A stretch of DNA of 64,000 nucleotides, from positions 898,001 to 962,000 of the forward strand of contig OZ037770.1 of assembly GCA_964035545.1 (NCBI GenBank), in the 5' to 3' direction. Origin of the DNA: Bugula neritina (Eukaryota; Bryozoa; Gymnolaemata; Cheilostomatida; Bugulidae). This document shows positions 15,801-27,700 of this stretch, one piece after another. The notes beneath the pieces were generated by a model. That model did no database searches, was not told the DNA's origin, and saw only the letters and a list, made by a program, of their open reading frames with translations. The stretch's first letter is position 1. Each line of letters begins with the position of its first letter. The position numbers and the translations under genes were made by a program.

Positions 15801-16001
15801 GTAGACATAATCTGGGAAGTATTTCCATGTATATTTAGCTTCTTACATTATCCTCTAATTGTTTTCAGAAGTGCAAGCTGCTATGTGGAGTGTTTCTTAA
15901 AGGCTACTGGTCAATTGGTGCCTGAGTTGGCAACTCCTAGTGTTCTAGACAAATTTTCACTCATACTTCGGCGATTAGGTCTTTCTGTAGATTTAGATTA
16001 G
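8243..16001 (+). CDS. Secreted cysteine-containing protein of unknown function, 5 exons
   Basis: Five exons join in frame with GT-AG introns: 8243-8273, 8653-9076, 9224-9375, 9627-9888 and 15869-16001, giving 333 residues and a TAG stop. The first exon plus the start of the second encode a clear signal peptide (MFLKITFALIALLAGPAGA), so the protein is probably secreted. The mature part is rich in helix-forming residues and has about nine cysteines spread over exons 2-5 (TRC, LPCG, FSC, TSC, ANC, EYC, NACT, SCYVEC). No transmembrane segment or known domain was recognised. The reading of exon 1 is supported by the phase-1 join that completes the hydrophobic core. Intron 4 is about 6 kb and contains PLE and SINE-like insertions. 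A possible AATAAA signal lies near 16204. Function is unknown; disulfide-bonded extracellular role is inference. Confidence 0.85.
10134..10204. repeat. (TA)n tract abutting the left PLE arm
   Basis: Pure TA run ending at the outer edge of the left Penelope-like arm. Confidence 0.95.
10203..11156 (-). mobile_element. Penelope-like element, 5'-truncated copy (left arm of palindrome)
   Basis: Read on the minus strand, this encodes the end of a PLE polyprotein. First comes 'ILWYNPPFSSTV' and 'FLQIIDQCFPP' (about 11156-10938), then 'YSCMPNMKNIID', then a cysteine-rich stretch and the start of a GIY-YIG endonuclease ('NVIYQATV', 'QSYI'; to about 10694). These motifs are typical of endonuclease-bearing PLEs. 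A one-base indel in an A/T run near 10935 and further shifts break the frame, so it is dead. The part 10203-10890 is the inverted partner of 11202-11888. The 3' end carries a hammerhead-like sequence. The plus-strand ORF at 10497-10916 is its antisense shadow. Confidence 0.85.
10256..10303 (-). ncRNA. Hammerhead-ribozyme-like sequence, altered copy
   Basis: The minus strand has CTGATGA (10300-10294), a stem-loop (CGTAG/CTACG) and GAAAC, then the palindromic CAATATTG. Relative to the copy at 11789-11833 it carries two extra bases (TA) exactly at the expected cleavage position, which would disturb helix I. Likely impaired. Confidence 0.5.
11202..11888 (+). mobile_element. Penelope-like element, 5'-truncated copy (right arm of palindrome)
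   Basis: This plus-strand copy mirrors 10203-10890. It has an open reading frame at 11339-11719 encoding the GIY-YIG-type nuclease end of a PLE: 'VIYQATV', then 'SYIGLCSTTFKTRFNNH', a C-x2-C pair in 'RCNLCNYEK', and a basic tail 'LNKRKEL'. In canonical PLEs this nuclease nicks the target for reverse transcription. The copy begins abruptly inside the coding region with no start codon context, and a 311-bp spacer separates it from the left arm. The outer end abuts sequence leading into another (TA)n run (11948-12019). Confidence 0.85.
11789..11833 (+). ncRNA. Hammerhead ribozyme motif in PLE 3' end
   Basis: The core CTGATGA (11792-11798) is followed by a hairpin (CGTAG-CTCGCA-CTACG), then GAAA (11817-11820), then the self-complementary CAATATTG, T, A and GTC. 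Helix I closes by GAC (11789-11791) with GTC (11831-11833). Helix III is A-C-A-A with U-U-G-U around UA, putting cleavage after the A at 11830. Hammerhead motifs are known in PLE terminal repeats. One weak point is a U-U opposition at the base of helix II, where a G-C pair is usual. Confidence 0.6.
11948..12019. repeat. (TA)n tract
   Basis: Pure TA run about 60 bp outside the right PLE arm. Confidence 0.95.
12215..12490. repeat. Degenerate 22-bp minisatellite
   Basis: About a dozen diverged units around 'ttcaatggtgatcttatata'. Divergence rises toward the right end. Confidence 0.8.
12780..13085 (+). repeat. tRNA-derived SINE-like sequences (two degenerate heads)
   Basis: Two stretches resemble the tRNA-like heads at 18972 and 38206: 'gtggtgtaatggttagcaca' near 12790 (A-box-like), and near 13020 'gtgcgcctgcttgcaggctg' followed by 'aaggtctc'. 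Acceptor stems and the B box are degraded, so neither is a tRNA gene. Confidence 0.5.
13086..15768. other. Intron 4 remainder, no gene assigned
   Basis: Part of the last intron of the secreted-protein gene. A minus-strand open stretch at about 14441-14150 ends at a good-looking splice donor (AAAG|GTAAGC) but has no recognisable domain and no partner exon, so it is not called. A (TA)n tract lies at 15769-15799. Confidence 0.5.
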
Positions 16002-16203
16002 GCTTTACTATAGTATGTATTGCTGTATCATTATGATGTTATTTATAATGCAGTTTTTGTTGCAATAGTTGAGGGGACAAAACTCCTACCAACGAACTAA
16101 CAACATGTGCTTTGAAAAGTGTTAACTTTACACACGATATTACTAAAGTTACTTGCTTAAAAGGTTTTAACATTTATTCTGTGAGAAAATTGTTTGCCAA
16201 AAT

Positions 16204-16209
16204 AATAAA
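16204..16209 (+). promoter_or_regulatory. Possible polyadenylation signal of the secreted-protein gene
   Basis: AATAAA about 200 bp after the stop codon at 16001. In AT-rich DNA this is weak evidence. Confidence 0.3.
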
Positions 16210-16542
16210 ATTCAAAATATCACAATTAATGAATTGTAATGCTTAACCACTTTGTCTGTTAAACTAAATTTTAGTATAGATTTCTATTTCAATTGTGTAG
16301 TATAAGTTCACTATTATAGTTCGATCACTATAGTTTACTATTATAGTTCACTATAGTCAAATCAAATTTAACTAATTTTATCTTAGGCTGCTGATGATTG
16401 AGTGACTCCAATGAATGATGCAACAATCAGTGAGCAAAAACCAGATGACTGCTTTTAGCTGTTATTATGACCTACTTTTTTGGCCTTTCTATTAGAATTT
16501 TGCAATGACTAATAAAGGCTATAGATATGCTTTGATTTCATT

Positions 16543-16552
<10 letters not shown>

Positions 16553-16592
<40 letters not shown>

Positions 16593-16625
16593 TTATATAT
16601 ATTTATATATATTTATATTTATATA
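16553..16625. repeat. (CA)n/(TA)n compound microsatellite
   Basis: ACACAC grading into TATATA with TTTATA interruptions. Confidence 0.9.
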
Positions 16626-16968
16626 TAATATCAAAATGCTTGCCAACAAAAAGGATATTAAAACAAAACAGACACCCTGGTATTTGATGGGAAAATGGCA
16701 ATTGCAAAAGATATCATATAACTAAAGGTGACTAAAAGCTTTGTCTACTCAAATGGCCCCGTTTCCAGGTAAAAGAGATAAAACATTCTAAAACATTCAA
16801 CCTATATACAAACAATAGCACATTAGCAAATTGGGTATAATTATTCAACCAATAATAGTGAAAATAGTTATTTTAGTGAAATGAGTGTAAGCCACAATGC
16901 GTTTGAAGTTTGCACCAAACCAAAGTATTTAGCGCAAATTCTTATCTTGTACAAATCAATAGACAAGA

Positions 16969-19299
16969 TTATGTTGTGTTCAAAACGTTAGTCTCAGGTA
17001 AACAAATGTTATAAAAAGTATTTAATTGGAAACTGTTAATATTTCTCCACTGTATCCAGCCATCTCTCTGAAGTGAAGACTTGGTAGTTGTCTGTTCATT
17101 TTCTTCAAGAGTAGACAACTCATAGTAATGTGGATCCTACAATAATGTATGGATTACAATAGCTTCTCATTACTGATAAAAACACAATTAAAACTGATTG
17201 CTGACTTTGAAAATACAAACAGCAGAAAAATCTTTTTTAGCAAATGCTACCAAATGTGTGTTTATTCCAGTCACAAGCAAGAAATGAAATAAATGGAAGT
17301 GGTTAGAATTTCTTTACTAGCACTAGCAGATATGAATCGGATGTGAGAGAGGAAGTAGCCAGTCCCACAATTCCTTTAGAGGAAGTGTCAGATTCTCTGC
17401 CTACAAATATGTATGTAGAGAAATATTATTGGATGAAAACACTCAAAATATCACAGAACCTGTTGAGAATACCCTGGCTTTCCAAATAGAAAATAACTCC
17501 TAAGTTTGACTAATGTATACAAAATTTAGATATATTTTATTACTCCAATCATGGGTTTAAATAGAAAGAATTCTTTTGCTTTTCTAAAATATATGATAGT
17601 ACTGATTATAAACTACCCTGTGCCTCTGATATACAATTCCTCAGAAACAATGCAAAGCTATATAAAGAACTGTATGTCTGTCTGTTTACTAAACAAACAA
17701 TAAACAATGTAACACTAACCCATCATAAGTACAGATTGATTTGAGAGAAACTGGTTTCTTATCTCCTGAATGTGAGAGCTCAACTGGTAGCCACTACTGA
17801 CATGTAATATCTTACAAGGTATCTACAAAACGTATGCAATAAGTTATTCTAACTAATTATTAGTACTGAAATAATAATTGGAAAGAAAACATGAAGATCA
17901 TTCACCACATTAAAGCATGACATGCTGGTAAACATTATTATAAACATCTTCAGTTTATCTTTAAAGTTTCCACCCCTGTGAGAACCCCTGAGGGCGAGGG
18001 CTTCCACCCCTGTGAGAACCCCTGAGGGCGAGAGCTTCTACTCCTGTGAGAAACCCTGAGGGCTACTATATAGGCCAAGGATTCAGTATACTGTAACCAA
18101 TTGTGCCAAATGTCTTTATGGCATCACCAATAGTATTACTGAATTTGACCCCGTGACCTTACGTTTGCTAAGTAGGCACTTTAAATGTTGGACTATAGTA
18201 TATTATATTACAAACATATTATATTGCATTAAAGATACAATACATTCTATCAGTAATACCATGTAGTCATGTACTAAATAAAAAATACTTTATTATAATA
18301 TAAAGAAATTATTGTACGATATATATATAGAAATAATTGAAAGATATAATTATACTAGAAATATTAGAAATAAATTATAGTATATGATTATATTAGAAAT
18401 TATATATTAAATATTCAATTATAATATCAAATTAATATTGCAATATATCATTGCGTCAAAAATGTATTAGATTCTAAATTTTGAAACTTTATCAATAAAA
18501 TAGAGTTTTGCACTTTTAAAGGGTCAAATTCGAACTATCATAGAGTTATGATAATAGTAAGTCTAAATGACTTACATCATATAACTTGTCAATAACCAAC
18601 CCCACTTCTACGCTGCCAATCCACTCCTTGGAGCCGACAAAACTCTTTTCCTTGTCGCCAATAGCAACCAGTATTTCCTGTATTTGCTGTAAGCTGGGCA
18701 CGGGCTGACTGACTGCCTTAGAACTTATCCAAGAGCACATTGTCTGGAGGGTACGGTAGCCACACCCCCAACCCTAGAAAACACAACTTAACATTAGACT
18801 ACACGGCATAAAATAAAGCATTTGGCACAGTGTGTATAGTGTTTTCGTATTTAAGGTATGCAGGGGCGTACAATGTGGTCACTTTGAAGGGGGTTTGGGG
18901 TAGAAATGGTCAGTAGACAAGGGCAATATTTTCAGTAACTAAGCTAACTGCAGTGTTGAGTTTACCCAGCAGTCTCCGTGGCGTAATGGTTAGCATGCCT
19001 GTTTGCAAGCCAGAGGTCTCGGGTTCGAATCCAAGTGAGAGCAAAAGTTTTATACTAACAAATATACAAACCAATTATTTACTGTAAGTCACACACTTTG
19101 CTTTCAACATCATGCTAAAGATAATAATAAAGACTTGTAATAGTAAATATTCCACGCAAACTACAATATAAAATTGTCTCACCCTGTCATCTATTCCATC
19201 ACATTTGTAGTGATAATATTCATAACCTGAGCTCACAATAATCTCATCACAGTTAGGGGGCGGGTCAAGCCCTTCGTGTACATCCTGTAACAGGTTCAT
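16969..19299 (-). CDS. UFSP1: UFM1-specific protease 1 (UFSP1), intact copy
   Basis: UFSP1 is a cysteine protease that matures the ubiquitin-like protein UFM1 and can remove it from substrates. Five exons on the minus strand join in frame with GT-AG introns: 19299-19183, 18773-18576, 17822-17720, 17400-17318 and 17136-16969, giving 222 residues, close to the usual UFSP1 length. Visible family motifs are YHYKCDGIDDR, then GWGCGYRTLQ with the catalytic Cys43, GDK..SFVGSKEWIGS, and DPHY with Asp168 and His170. The oxyanion-type Tyr31 is in place. The ATG at 19299 is chosen because UFSP1 homologues start just before the VHxGL motif. AGK lies upstream on the same strand, about 860 bp away. Confidence 0.92.
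17960..18065. repeat. 35-bp minisatellite in UFSP1 intron, about 3 copies
   Basis: Units of 'ccacccctgtgagaacccct' plus 'gagggcgagggctt'. The duplicate block has about five units at 37093-37265. Confidence 0.85.
18972..19042 (+). repeat. tRNA-like (tRNA-Ala-type) SINE head in UFSP1 intron 1
   Basis: A 71-bp stretch has an A box (TGGCGTAATGG), an anticodon-loop-like TTTGCAA and a strong B box (GGTTCGAATCC). The acceptor arms pair poorly and the anticodon stem is broken, so it is read as a tRNA-derived repeat and not a functional tRNA. The duplicate copy is at 38206-38276. Confidence 0.6.
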
Positions 19300-20156
19300 C
19301 AACCTCAGTCACTATATACTATCAAATCTTAGCCACTTTCTACAAAACAGAAGAGAACTGTCTATTGAATGCATACTATTGTAAACTACAGTAACCTGGA
19401 TGACCAGAAACTTGCAAGATTTTGAAGTTGCATTTATATTTGTTGATATAAGAAGTTAATTAATTCCTATTATGTAAGAAAATATAACGCAGTAGTCAAG
19501 TAATACAGATTTCGGGAATTGATTAACTGTCACATATTAGAATATTAACTCAGCCACATTTTATCATCTATTCCTTTGGTTTTCATTCGACTCAGGTTTC
19601 AAAAACTCTACCTAGCGTAAGGCTTCCTGTTGCACTTATAGACTGAGTGTCCTACAACTTGCAGCTAAGAAACTACAATAAGTACTGATCGGCTAAAGCA
19701 CACAGGCTATGTAAACTGGAGCTAGTCTACATTTATAGCTTTTTCATTCGGTCTACTATAATACCACATTTCCTGTGTTCATTCCATCAACTGCAGAACA
19801 AGAAATTTCTAGCTTGCTTTTTAGAGACCACAGTTCTATAAACTATTGAAATAGTGGCTCCAATTTGTTTTCTTATGGTCACCTTTGGTCACCTTTCACC
19901 GCCGTGGTTCTTATATCTAAAGCTATTTTACAGTGAAGAACGAATAATTACCAATTTGATAAAATCTACCTCAACTCAATAAACTTAGAATCATGTGCAA
20001 TGAAGTAACGTGCATTTCCTGTCAGGTTATTGGAAAGAATAACCGTATGAGCCAACTGAATAAATCAGAAAGAAGACAACTTGGGTTTAGAAACATCAAC
20101 AATGATCTGTATTAAACATAAAAATGTACAAACAAGTTTGACTATAAAAATAAAAA

Positions 20157-22457
20157 CTAAGATTTAAATATTTTTATTTTATCCTTCAAAAGTGTGAACT
20201 TAGCAGGCATGACTTCAAACTTCTCATTGTCCATTAAATAGCATGGGTTCTCTGTCTTTGGTTCCAGGTGTATGCTAGACACTAGGAGGGATTCCGAATG
20301 CAAGGAACTCAGTCTTTCTGTCAGAAGTTGACTCTTTGAGGTCGGAGGGCTGACTGTGACCTCCAGAGCTGCAGCTAAAACACAGTAAAGGTCAAGGTCA
20401 ACATGAGTCACCAGTGAGCTGTTGGTTGTAAGCAAGGGTGACCGAATCCCCAGCCCTAAGTATGAAGTCTAGGGTGGAAAGCTCTCATAAAAACTATGGA
20501 TCTTTGCTTTATAGTTGAAATGTTAGAAGTAAAAGGTGCAAATAAATGTCAACATTAAAAGTGTAAGTAGATAAACCAACCTTGACATTCAGAGTCCTGC
20601 TTAGGAACTGTGGCTATATTAAACTGAGGACTAGATATCTCTTTTCTGTAGGTTTCACCACATTCCGGGTTATTTATCTGCAAAAAAACCAAAGCATAAG
20701 AGAAAACAACTACAAGTGCTACTCTGTGCAATCACTTTGACTACTGACTGACTGACAATGAGCATAGACTTAGAGCCACACCTGTAACCTGGGGTCAGGC
20801 TTGGCGGGTGGGGACGCCTTCCTATTGTCTGTGGGCCACCACCAAACAGATTTCTCAGGCTTAGCCTTGACTTCAGTCTCCTCAGGAGTGTAGCAGTTCC
20901 TGCACCCATCACAAGGGGGAGATAACTCTGCTGAAGCTTGCACATCTATTGGCCAATCACTGAATAACACCTGTTAACAGAGAATGTATTTTTTGAATTT
21001 AAAACAAAGAGGATCATGCTTGCTTAGGGTTAAAGTTTAAGACTTTTCTGTACTTTTTCGAATTTTAGAAGCCCAATCTCTAATAAAATATTATTGATTG
21101 TTAATAATAGAACAGTGCTATGTCTTCCTGGAAAAGCTATAAAACATAACACGACTGATTGAATTTCTTAAAGTGAAGTGTGTTAGGGGTGGGAGTAAAG
21201 GCCACCCTACCTTTTTGAGGTAGCAGTAGTACTCCTTCAGTGGACCAGGGAAGTACCAGTATTTAGACTTGAGTCTGTCTACATCTGAGTGGACACCCCA
21301 CTTGAGGTCGGACAGCACGTAGACATTCTTGTTACCCTCCCTACCGCCTTCCTCAGACTCGGAGCTAAGTTCCTGTGCAGACGGCTCCGTCTGCTGCACT
21401 TCTATTACATCAGCTAGAGTATATCTAGAGAAAAGTTAGTGTGTATCAGAGGATATCTACAGAAATTTTAGTGTTTATGAGAGTATATCTACAGAAAATT
21501 CAGTGTGGATCAGACAGAGGATATCTAAAGAAAAGTCAATGTGCTATGTAAGAAAGAGACCAATTGAAAGACAGAAAAAAAATTTCAAAAATAAAAAGTG
21601 CAAGTACGCTTTGAGCAGAAAAAGTAAAAATCTTTAAAAATTGAACACTATAAAAGAGATTAGGATGTATAGAAAAGAAACACAAAGTAAAACCAGCCTG
21701 TTATCACCAAAAAGAACAAACTACTCAGGATAGAAAAGGGGAGACTCACTTGTTAGCTATAATGGCCATCGATGCCTCACAATATCGCTCCACCTCGAGT
21801 TCACGCTTAGGAAATATTCGAGTGGCAAAATTGTTGTTAGATCCAAATGGAAGGACGCCTGCAATAAGACATGTGGCACGTATACGCAGTGGTGAAAAAA
21901 TTAAAAAAAATTTAAAAATCTTTTAATGCACTAGTTTTGTTTTTAAATTTTAATATATCAAGATAGATGAGAAAATTGTTGGAAATATATTGAAAATGCG
22001 TACCGATAGGTAAGCGTTGTGCAATTTCATCTCCTCGTCTTAGAAGGCCAGTAACAATTTCAGAAAGTGTGCCATCACCCCCGGCTACGACTATCGCATC
22101 GACAATATTTTTATCCAATACTCCCATATACTCCTTAGCCTGACCTTCGTGCTCTGTTCTTACCACGTGAATCTCAATACCAGCTAGGTGGAGCAACGGC
22201 AAAACATGTTTCTCTAACAAGTACTTAGTTTTCCCGTTTTTAGCGGCTGGGTTGAGGAATACAATAATTTTCCTAGGTCGCTCACTAGCACTAATGGTTT
22301 GTCTGCCGATTTCACGAGCTTTGAGGCAATATTCTCGCATGAGCTGATCTTCCTTGTGCCATTTTATTGCGTATTTAGAGGCGTATAAGCCACAAGCAGT
22401 AAAGAATATAGACTTTTTCCAATGTGTCCTCAATGTGGTGAATACTTTGATTATCAT
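20157..22457 (-). CDS. AGK: Acylglycerol kinase, mitochondrial (AGK), ancestral copy
   Basis: AGK is a diacylglycerol-kinase-fold lipid kinase of mitochondria, making phosphatidic and lysophosphatidic acid; in animals it is also a TIM22 translocase subunit. Six exons join in frame: 22457-22004, 21858-21750, 21424-21211, 20970-20782, 20677-20581 and 20455-20157, giving 453 residues (human about 422). The N-terminus has 'THWKKSIFFTACGLYASKYA', the membrane-anchor type seen in AGK. It is followed by 'VFLNPAAKNGK', the nucleotide motif 'VVAGGDGTLSEIVTG', 'GVLPFGSNNNFA', 'LKWGVHSDVDRLKSKYWYFP' and the C-terminal 'NEKFEVMPAKFTLLKDKIKI'. It is divergently placed to the deoxynucleoside kinase gene. 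Confidence 0.93.
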
Positions 22458-24789
22458 GATTATGGTTTTCTTGTTTTAATGTACTGAAGTTGTATTCATC
22501 TTTAACATACAATTATTTTATGTTTATCAAGAAAATATGTTAGAGTAAACCAGTTTGAAGGTTAGAGTTTTGAATATTAATTCACTCATTATGAAAGCGT
22601 GAATGAACAACTAAACTAAAATTGAAAGATGAAGCAGAGATAAAACTAGATTAAAACAACACTGGAGTAGTACTGGAGTGGTGATAACAGAGATATTGAA
22701 ATTTACATATAAGTTAAACTAATGAATTCCAATAATTCATGATAGTGTTACACGCAACATTTAGTCTTAAATTTAAATAAATGAAATTCAAATGATCAAT
22801 TATCCAATTATTAACTTAAATTTTAATACACATTATCAGTTTGAGAAAATCTACTCATTTAAAAACTCAAAGTTATCTTCATTTTTTCAAAAATACTATT
22901 TAGCAATATAATAATCATAGCGACTAAAAGTGAAAAGTAATACATATACTAATAGTAATAAACAAGTAATAGAGCAATACTTATACTTATAGCTATACTA
23001 AATCTAATAGCAATACTAATAGTAACTTAAATATTATTTTTATACAATTATTACCAGTGTGATTCTTTATGATTCTCATATAATTATTTATTAATTAGTA
23101 TTAATATTAATTAGTATTACTAACACTCGTAGTCATACTCATAGGACATAAACTTAGTGTGATATAAACAGCTCCGTCACAGTAACTTATATAATAAGCT
23201 ATTAGTTATCAAGTTCTTAGTTAAGTTCATTTGTTTTCATTTTGATTTTTACAAATCTTAATTTAATCACAATTTCAGATTGATATTGTCCTGGGTATGA
23301 ATTAGAATATCAATAACTATGAGTGGTAATCATTATAACTTATGATAAAGACTTGTTATTGTAGATTGCGTCTTAGTTCTTACAGTTACATTCACTCTTA
23401 GTCCAACACTTTACAGTAGCAGTTACTAATACTGACTTAGTCTAAGTCTTAATGTTACTTCTAATTTTAATACCCATACTCATATCATAATTTAATAATG
23501 TATTAAACGTAATAATATTTATAATATGAAGAGTTATACTTATGCTTATAGTTAGTTAGTTATTAGTTATACTTGTACTTGAAGTACTTTCTGAATAATA
23601 ATACTAATAGTAATACTTCAATAGTAATAGTAATACGGCGTTTGAATGAGACTTTAATAGGAGGTATTGAAAATATTGGAGGCAGGTGCAGTAAAGTAAA
23701 TCGAATCAATGAAACTTAGAGTAAAACCAAAATCTAAAACTAAAAGTTGGAGTAAATCACTAAACTTTAATTAGATTTAGTGACTAAAAGTTAAATAAGA
23801 ACTAAAAGTAAAAGTAAAAAGTAAATCAAAATTGAAAATGCACACATGATAATACATTACTATCATAGATGATTTAATCATTAATCATTTAATGTAGCCT
23901 AATCGTAATGTGTAAATGTAATGCTAATACTAATAGTAATAGTAATAATACTAATAGTATTACTGTAATAGCAATCTAATAGTAACACTTATAGTTATAG
24001 TAATACTAATACTAATAGTTATAGTCATAGTAATACTGAATATAATACTAATATTAATAATTATAATAGTTATAGTATAGTAATGCTGATACTGATACTA
24101 CTACTAGTAGTAGTAATACTGTAATAGTAATACTAATACTAATAGTAATACCGTAATACTAATAGTAATACTAATAGCTATACTAATAGAGTAATACTAA
24201 TAGTAATAGTAATACTAATAGTTATACTAATAGTAATACTAATACTAATAGTAATACTAATAGAGTAATACTAATACTAATAGTAATAGTGGTAATCATT
24301 TATTCAAAATTATTGATCATTACGTTTACACGCTGTCAATACACTCTGCACCTTTTTGTGCTTGTAGTTTAATTTCATCACTAAAGGTAATACTACAGCT
24401 ACGAGATTAGGCTATTAACTCTAAGTACTGTGAAAGCAACAAGAGACCATTAAAGTTAATACAAATCTAATGAAATTATATGGTTGTATTATATTATATT
24501 GTAGTGAAGCTCTTTGGATTTGAAGGCATGAAACCTTCGACGCACTTGTCAAGGTCAGTCATAGTTCTATGTGATTGGACCGCACACCAAAAGTATGTCC
24601 AATTATGTATGAGCTGCTAGGATAAAAAATTCGCGGACTGAGGAAATTTTATTATCAAATATTTAGTTTATCATTGCATGCGTCGACTCTTTCATCTGCT
24701 TTGTGGACTGCTCAGAGTTATAAATTAAGAATAATAATATCTTGTAAACTAGATTTATTAATATTAAATTGTATCACTTTGATCCAAAG
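22458..24789. other. Intergenic region between AGK (-) and the kinase gene (+), with TA-rich simple repeats
   Basis: No gene seen. Degenerate repeats of 'aatactaatagtaat' type are dense at about 22960-23640 and 23900-24300. The region must contain the promoters of two divergent genes, but no core elements can be named. Confidence 0.55.
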
Positions 24790-27700
24790 ATGAGTGGTTA
24801 CTCAACACCTTCCAGTTCACCAAATAACCATAAAGGTATGTTTATACCTCTAATAAAGTACCTCGGAGACTCAGCTTTGCCTTTAGCGTTTGCTCTTTAG
24901 CATTTTCGCGGTTTTTTTGTTTTTGGGGAGTACATAAAACAACCTCAATAAATCTGGAGCGCGCGCTATGGCGCACCTATAATAATGCGGGCACGCCTGA
25001 ACATGAATAAATCGATAATCATTTGAACAATTATTATTCTCAGTGTTTCGTAGGACGTTGCCTCGGCAACTAAGGCTACAGTTTGAGTTTGGAGAATTAT
25101 ATAACTATTATACTATTAATACTAATAGCCTTACTTGTTATTGTTAATGTTATAATATTAATTATAATATTATTATTACTGAAACTGAAATATTATTAAC
25201 TACTACTAGTACTAGTAATACTAATAGTAATAGTAATACTAACAGTAACTGTAAGTAGCAGTACTCGATCTCACTCAATCTCATACTTATACTTATAGAA
25301 ATACTAATACTATTAGTATTAGTATTAGTGGTACTGATAATATTAGCACTATAGTAAGTGTAACACTAAATATAAATGTAGCCTAATATTAATAGTAGGC
25401 CCCCCATACTAATAGTAATAGTAATACTAATACTATTTAGTATTTGGGTCATTTTACTTAATTTAGTACACACTGGATATCTTCAGTTTTTGGCTATTTT
25501 TCACAATTTAGCTGGTAATGAACATGGTCTTTTGGCCAAAACTAGTAAAACACCAATAAATACACCTAAATAATCAAAGTTCTTTTTAATTTTGCTTCAT
25601 TTCCTATGTTTTTCCCTAATTATTCAGCTAGTTTTGGTTATGGACCGTTACGGTTTTTTCGTAACGGTCCGCACATATAGAATATTAAGTGCATATGACA
25701 ATGACCTGTGCTTTAATGTTGGGGAATCCCCTTCCGCCTTTTCTGTTATGTGTAGTTAAAACCAGCACATAAAAATAGCATGTATAGTAAATTTCAATTG
25801 ATTTTGAGCAAACTTTAATGTTAGGTCATAAGTTGCTGGTGTGTACTAAATGAAGTAAACTGACTCATTTAGATTTAGTCTTACTTTAGGTATAACTATA
25901 AGTATATTACTAATATTATTACTATTAGCATTATTATTTCTCTAAGTATGAGATTGAGTGAGTGAAACTGAGTACTACTAGTACTACTTACAGTTACTGT
26001 TAGCATTCTTAGTATTTAATTATCATACTCATAGTGATTACAGTGATAATTACTAAATTAGGTCTAAGAGTTAGAGCAAACCAAATTCTTCCAATTTGCA
26101 ATGGCCAAGCTACTTTTCTTAAAATTTTATTCAAATTTAATAAAGAAATATTAGAAATAAAGCATAGCTGAAAGTAAGCTAGTAATCATAGATTTATGAT
26201 TTTTTTTGGATTTATATTTTTCATGGGTCAATAATAGTTGTCCAAACTATATAAAAAATATATAACTTTCATTTATCAGTTCAGCCTAGGTTTTACTGTT
26301 TGTTCTTCACTACAATTCTAAGATAATTTAAGTTTTTCTTCCGAAAAACATCGCAGGTTTAATTTGAGACCGGTTTTCTAAGAATTGCCTAAAGCAACCT
26401 TTATGTACCGCTGCCTAAGATGCGTGCTGTATGCTCAAACAACGTTTAGAGTTAGACTCCCGACAGTTCATAGGTGGAACCCATGGCGTCAACTGAATCT
26501 GTACATTAGATATAGTGGTAGGTATATCCGTGAAAGGTTCCCTAAAGCTACTAACTCACTCTACTACTTCACCTGATTGCGAATAGTTATAGTTATAATT
26601 AGAGATTTTCCAAGTTTCTGCTTTAGCTAAAACGTGTGTTCAAAGATCCTCAGCATTGTTTTATAGTCATTGAAGCTATTCTAAAATTCTCTTTTGCATG
26701 CATAAAGGCTTTTAAAAGATTTCAAGTTCAGTTGTTCTCCTAGTAATTATTTACTGCTTGAAAAATGTCGACGTGTAGATTAAAAAATTGCCAGAGGTTG
26801 AATTTTTGCAAACTCCTCTGTACTGCTGAATAAGAAGAAAATTAATATATTTAATATTTTTTTCCTGGTTGAACATTATTTGATAATGAATTTGGTTATC
26901 GTTAATCTCTTCTTCGTTGGTTTCCAGGCTTCAGATGTTCTAGAGATTCCGGTTTTCTTTCCAGTAGCGGCAGTTCTGTAGATTTGGAAAGTGAGAAATT
27001 TACAGTAAGTTACCCTAAATATAGTAAGCAGCATGTGTTTAGTAGGTTACAGTCGATTTTTTGAGTGTAGCAGTAAGTAGCAGGGCGCATAGCGAGTTAA
27101 CGTAAATACAGTAGATACAGTCAGTACAAATGTGGTACAACTCACCTGGTTACCCATTTGTACCGATACGGCAGTGGTGTCCCCTCTCTCACTCATATAT
27201 ACTCTGTCTTCAAGGTATTCCCTTATGTTTTGATGAAATTATTAAATAAATATTTTTCAATTGAACTTTGACTCAGCCTGACATATCCACATGGTTAGTC
27301 TGTCTAAATCCCCCTCCCCGATGTTTGCACGAGTGTTGATTCAAAGCTCTGTTTCTTATAATCTAATTACTAGGTTTGTCTACCTGTTGCCATGACAACT
27401 GTTGCTAGGTTACTATATGTCACCTGTAGGTAGTGGTGGAAGGTAACATCGGAGTAGGGAAGAGCACCTTCCTAGAGCACTTGCAGCACAGCACCTCAGA
27501 CGTGGAGATCTACCCTGAACCTGTCGCTCTATGGAAGGACATCAAAGGACACAACGCTCTGGTCTGACTCTTCTACTTCTTTTATAGGCCAAGAGATATA
27601 TTTTGGGAGTTATCTGCTTTTTCTTATCGGAGTTTATGTTCGTAGGAAGGAAATATTATGGTGGATTCATTGTTTTGAATTTCATTACAGTTTGTGTATT

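Larger units (their letters stand above)
16640..22290. repeat. Segmental duplication, copy 1 (UFSP1 + AGK block)
   Basis: About 5.6 kb matches 35842-41562 in the same orientation through exons and introns, including the 35-bp minisatellite and the tRNA-like insertion. The match stops inside AGK exon 1: outward from about 22290 copy 1 continues with the AGK N-terminus, while copy 2 switches to TPR sequence. Confidence 0.9.

Noticed and set aside
18972-19042. Functional tRNA-Ala gene
   Set aside because: A and B boxes are good, but acceptor and anticodon stems do not pair properly, and it is duplicated within an intron with degraded relatives elsewhere.
26385-26576. 63-codon ORF in kinase intron 2 region
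   Set aside because: Lies between splice-supported exons, starts at a non-ATG codon and matches nothing recognised.
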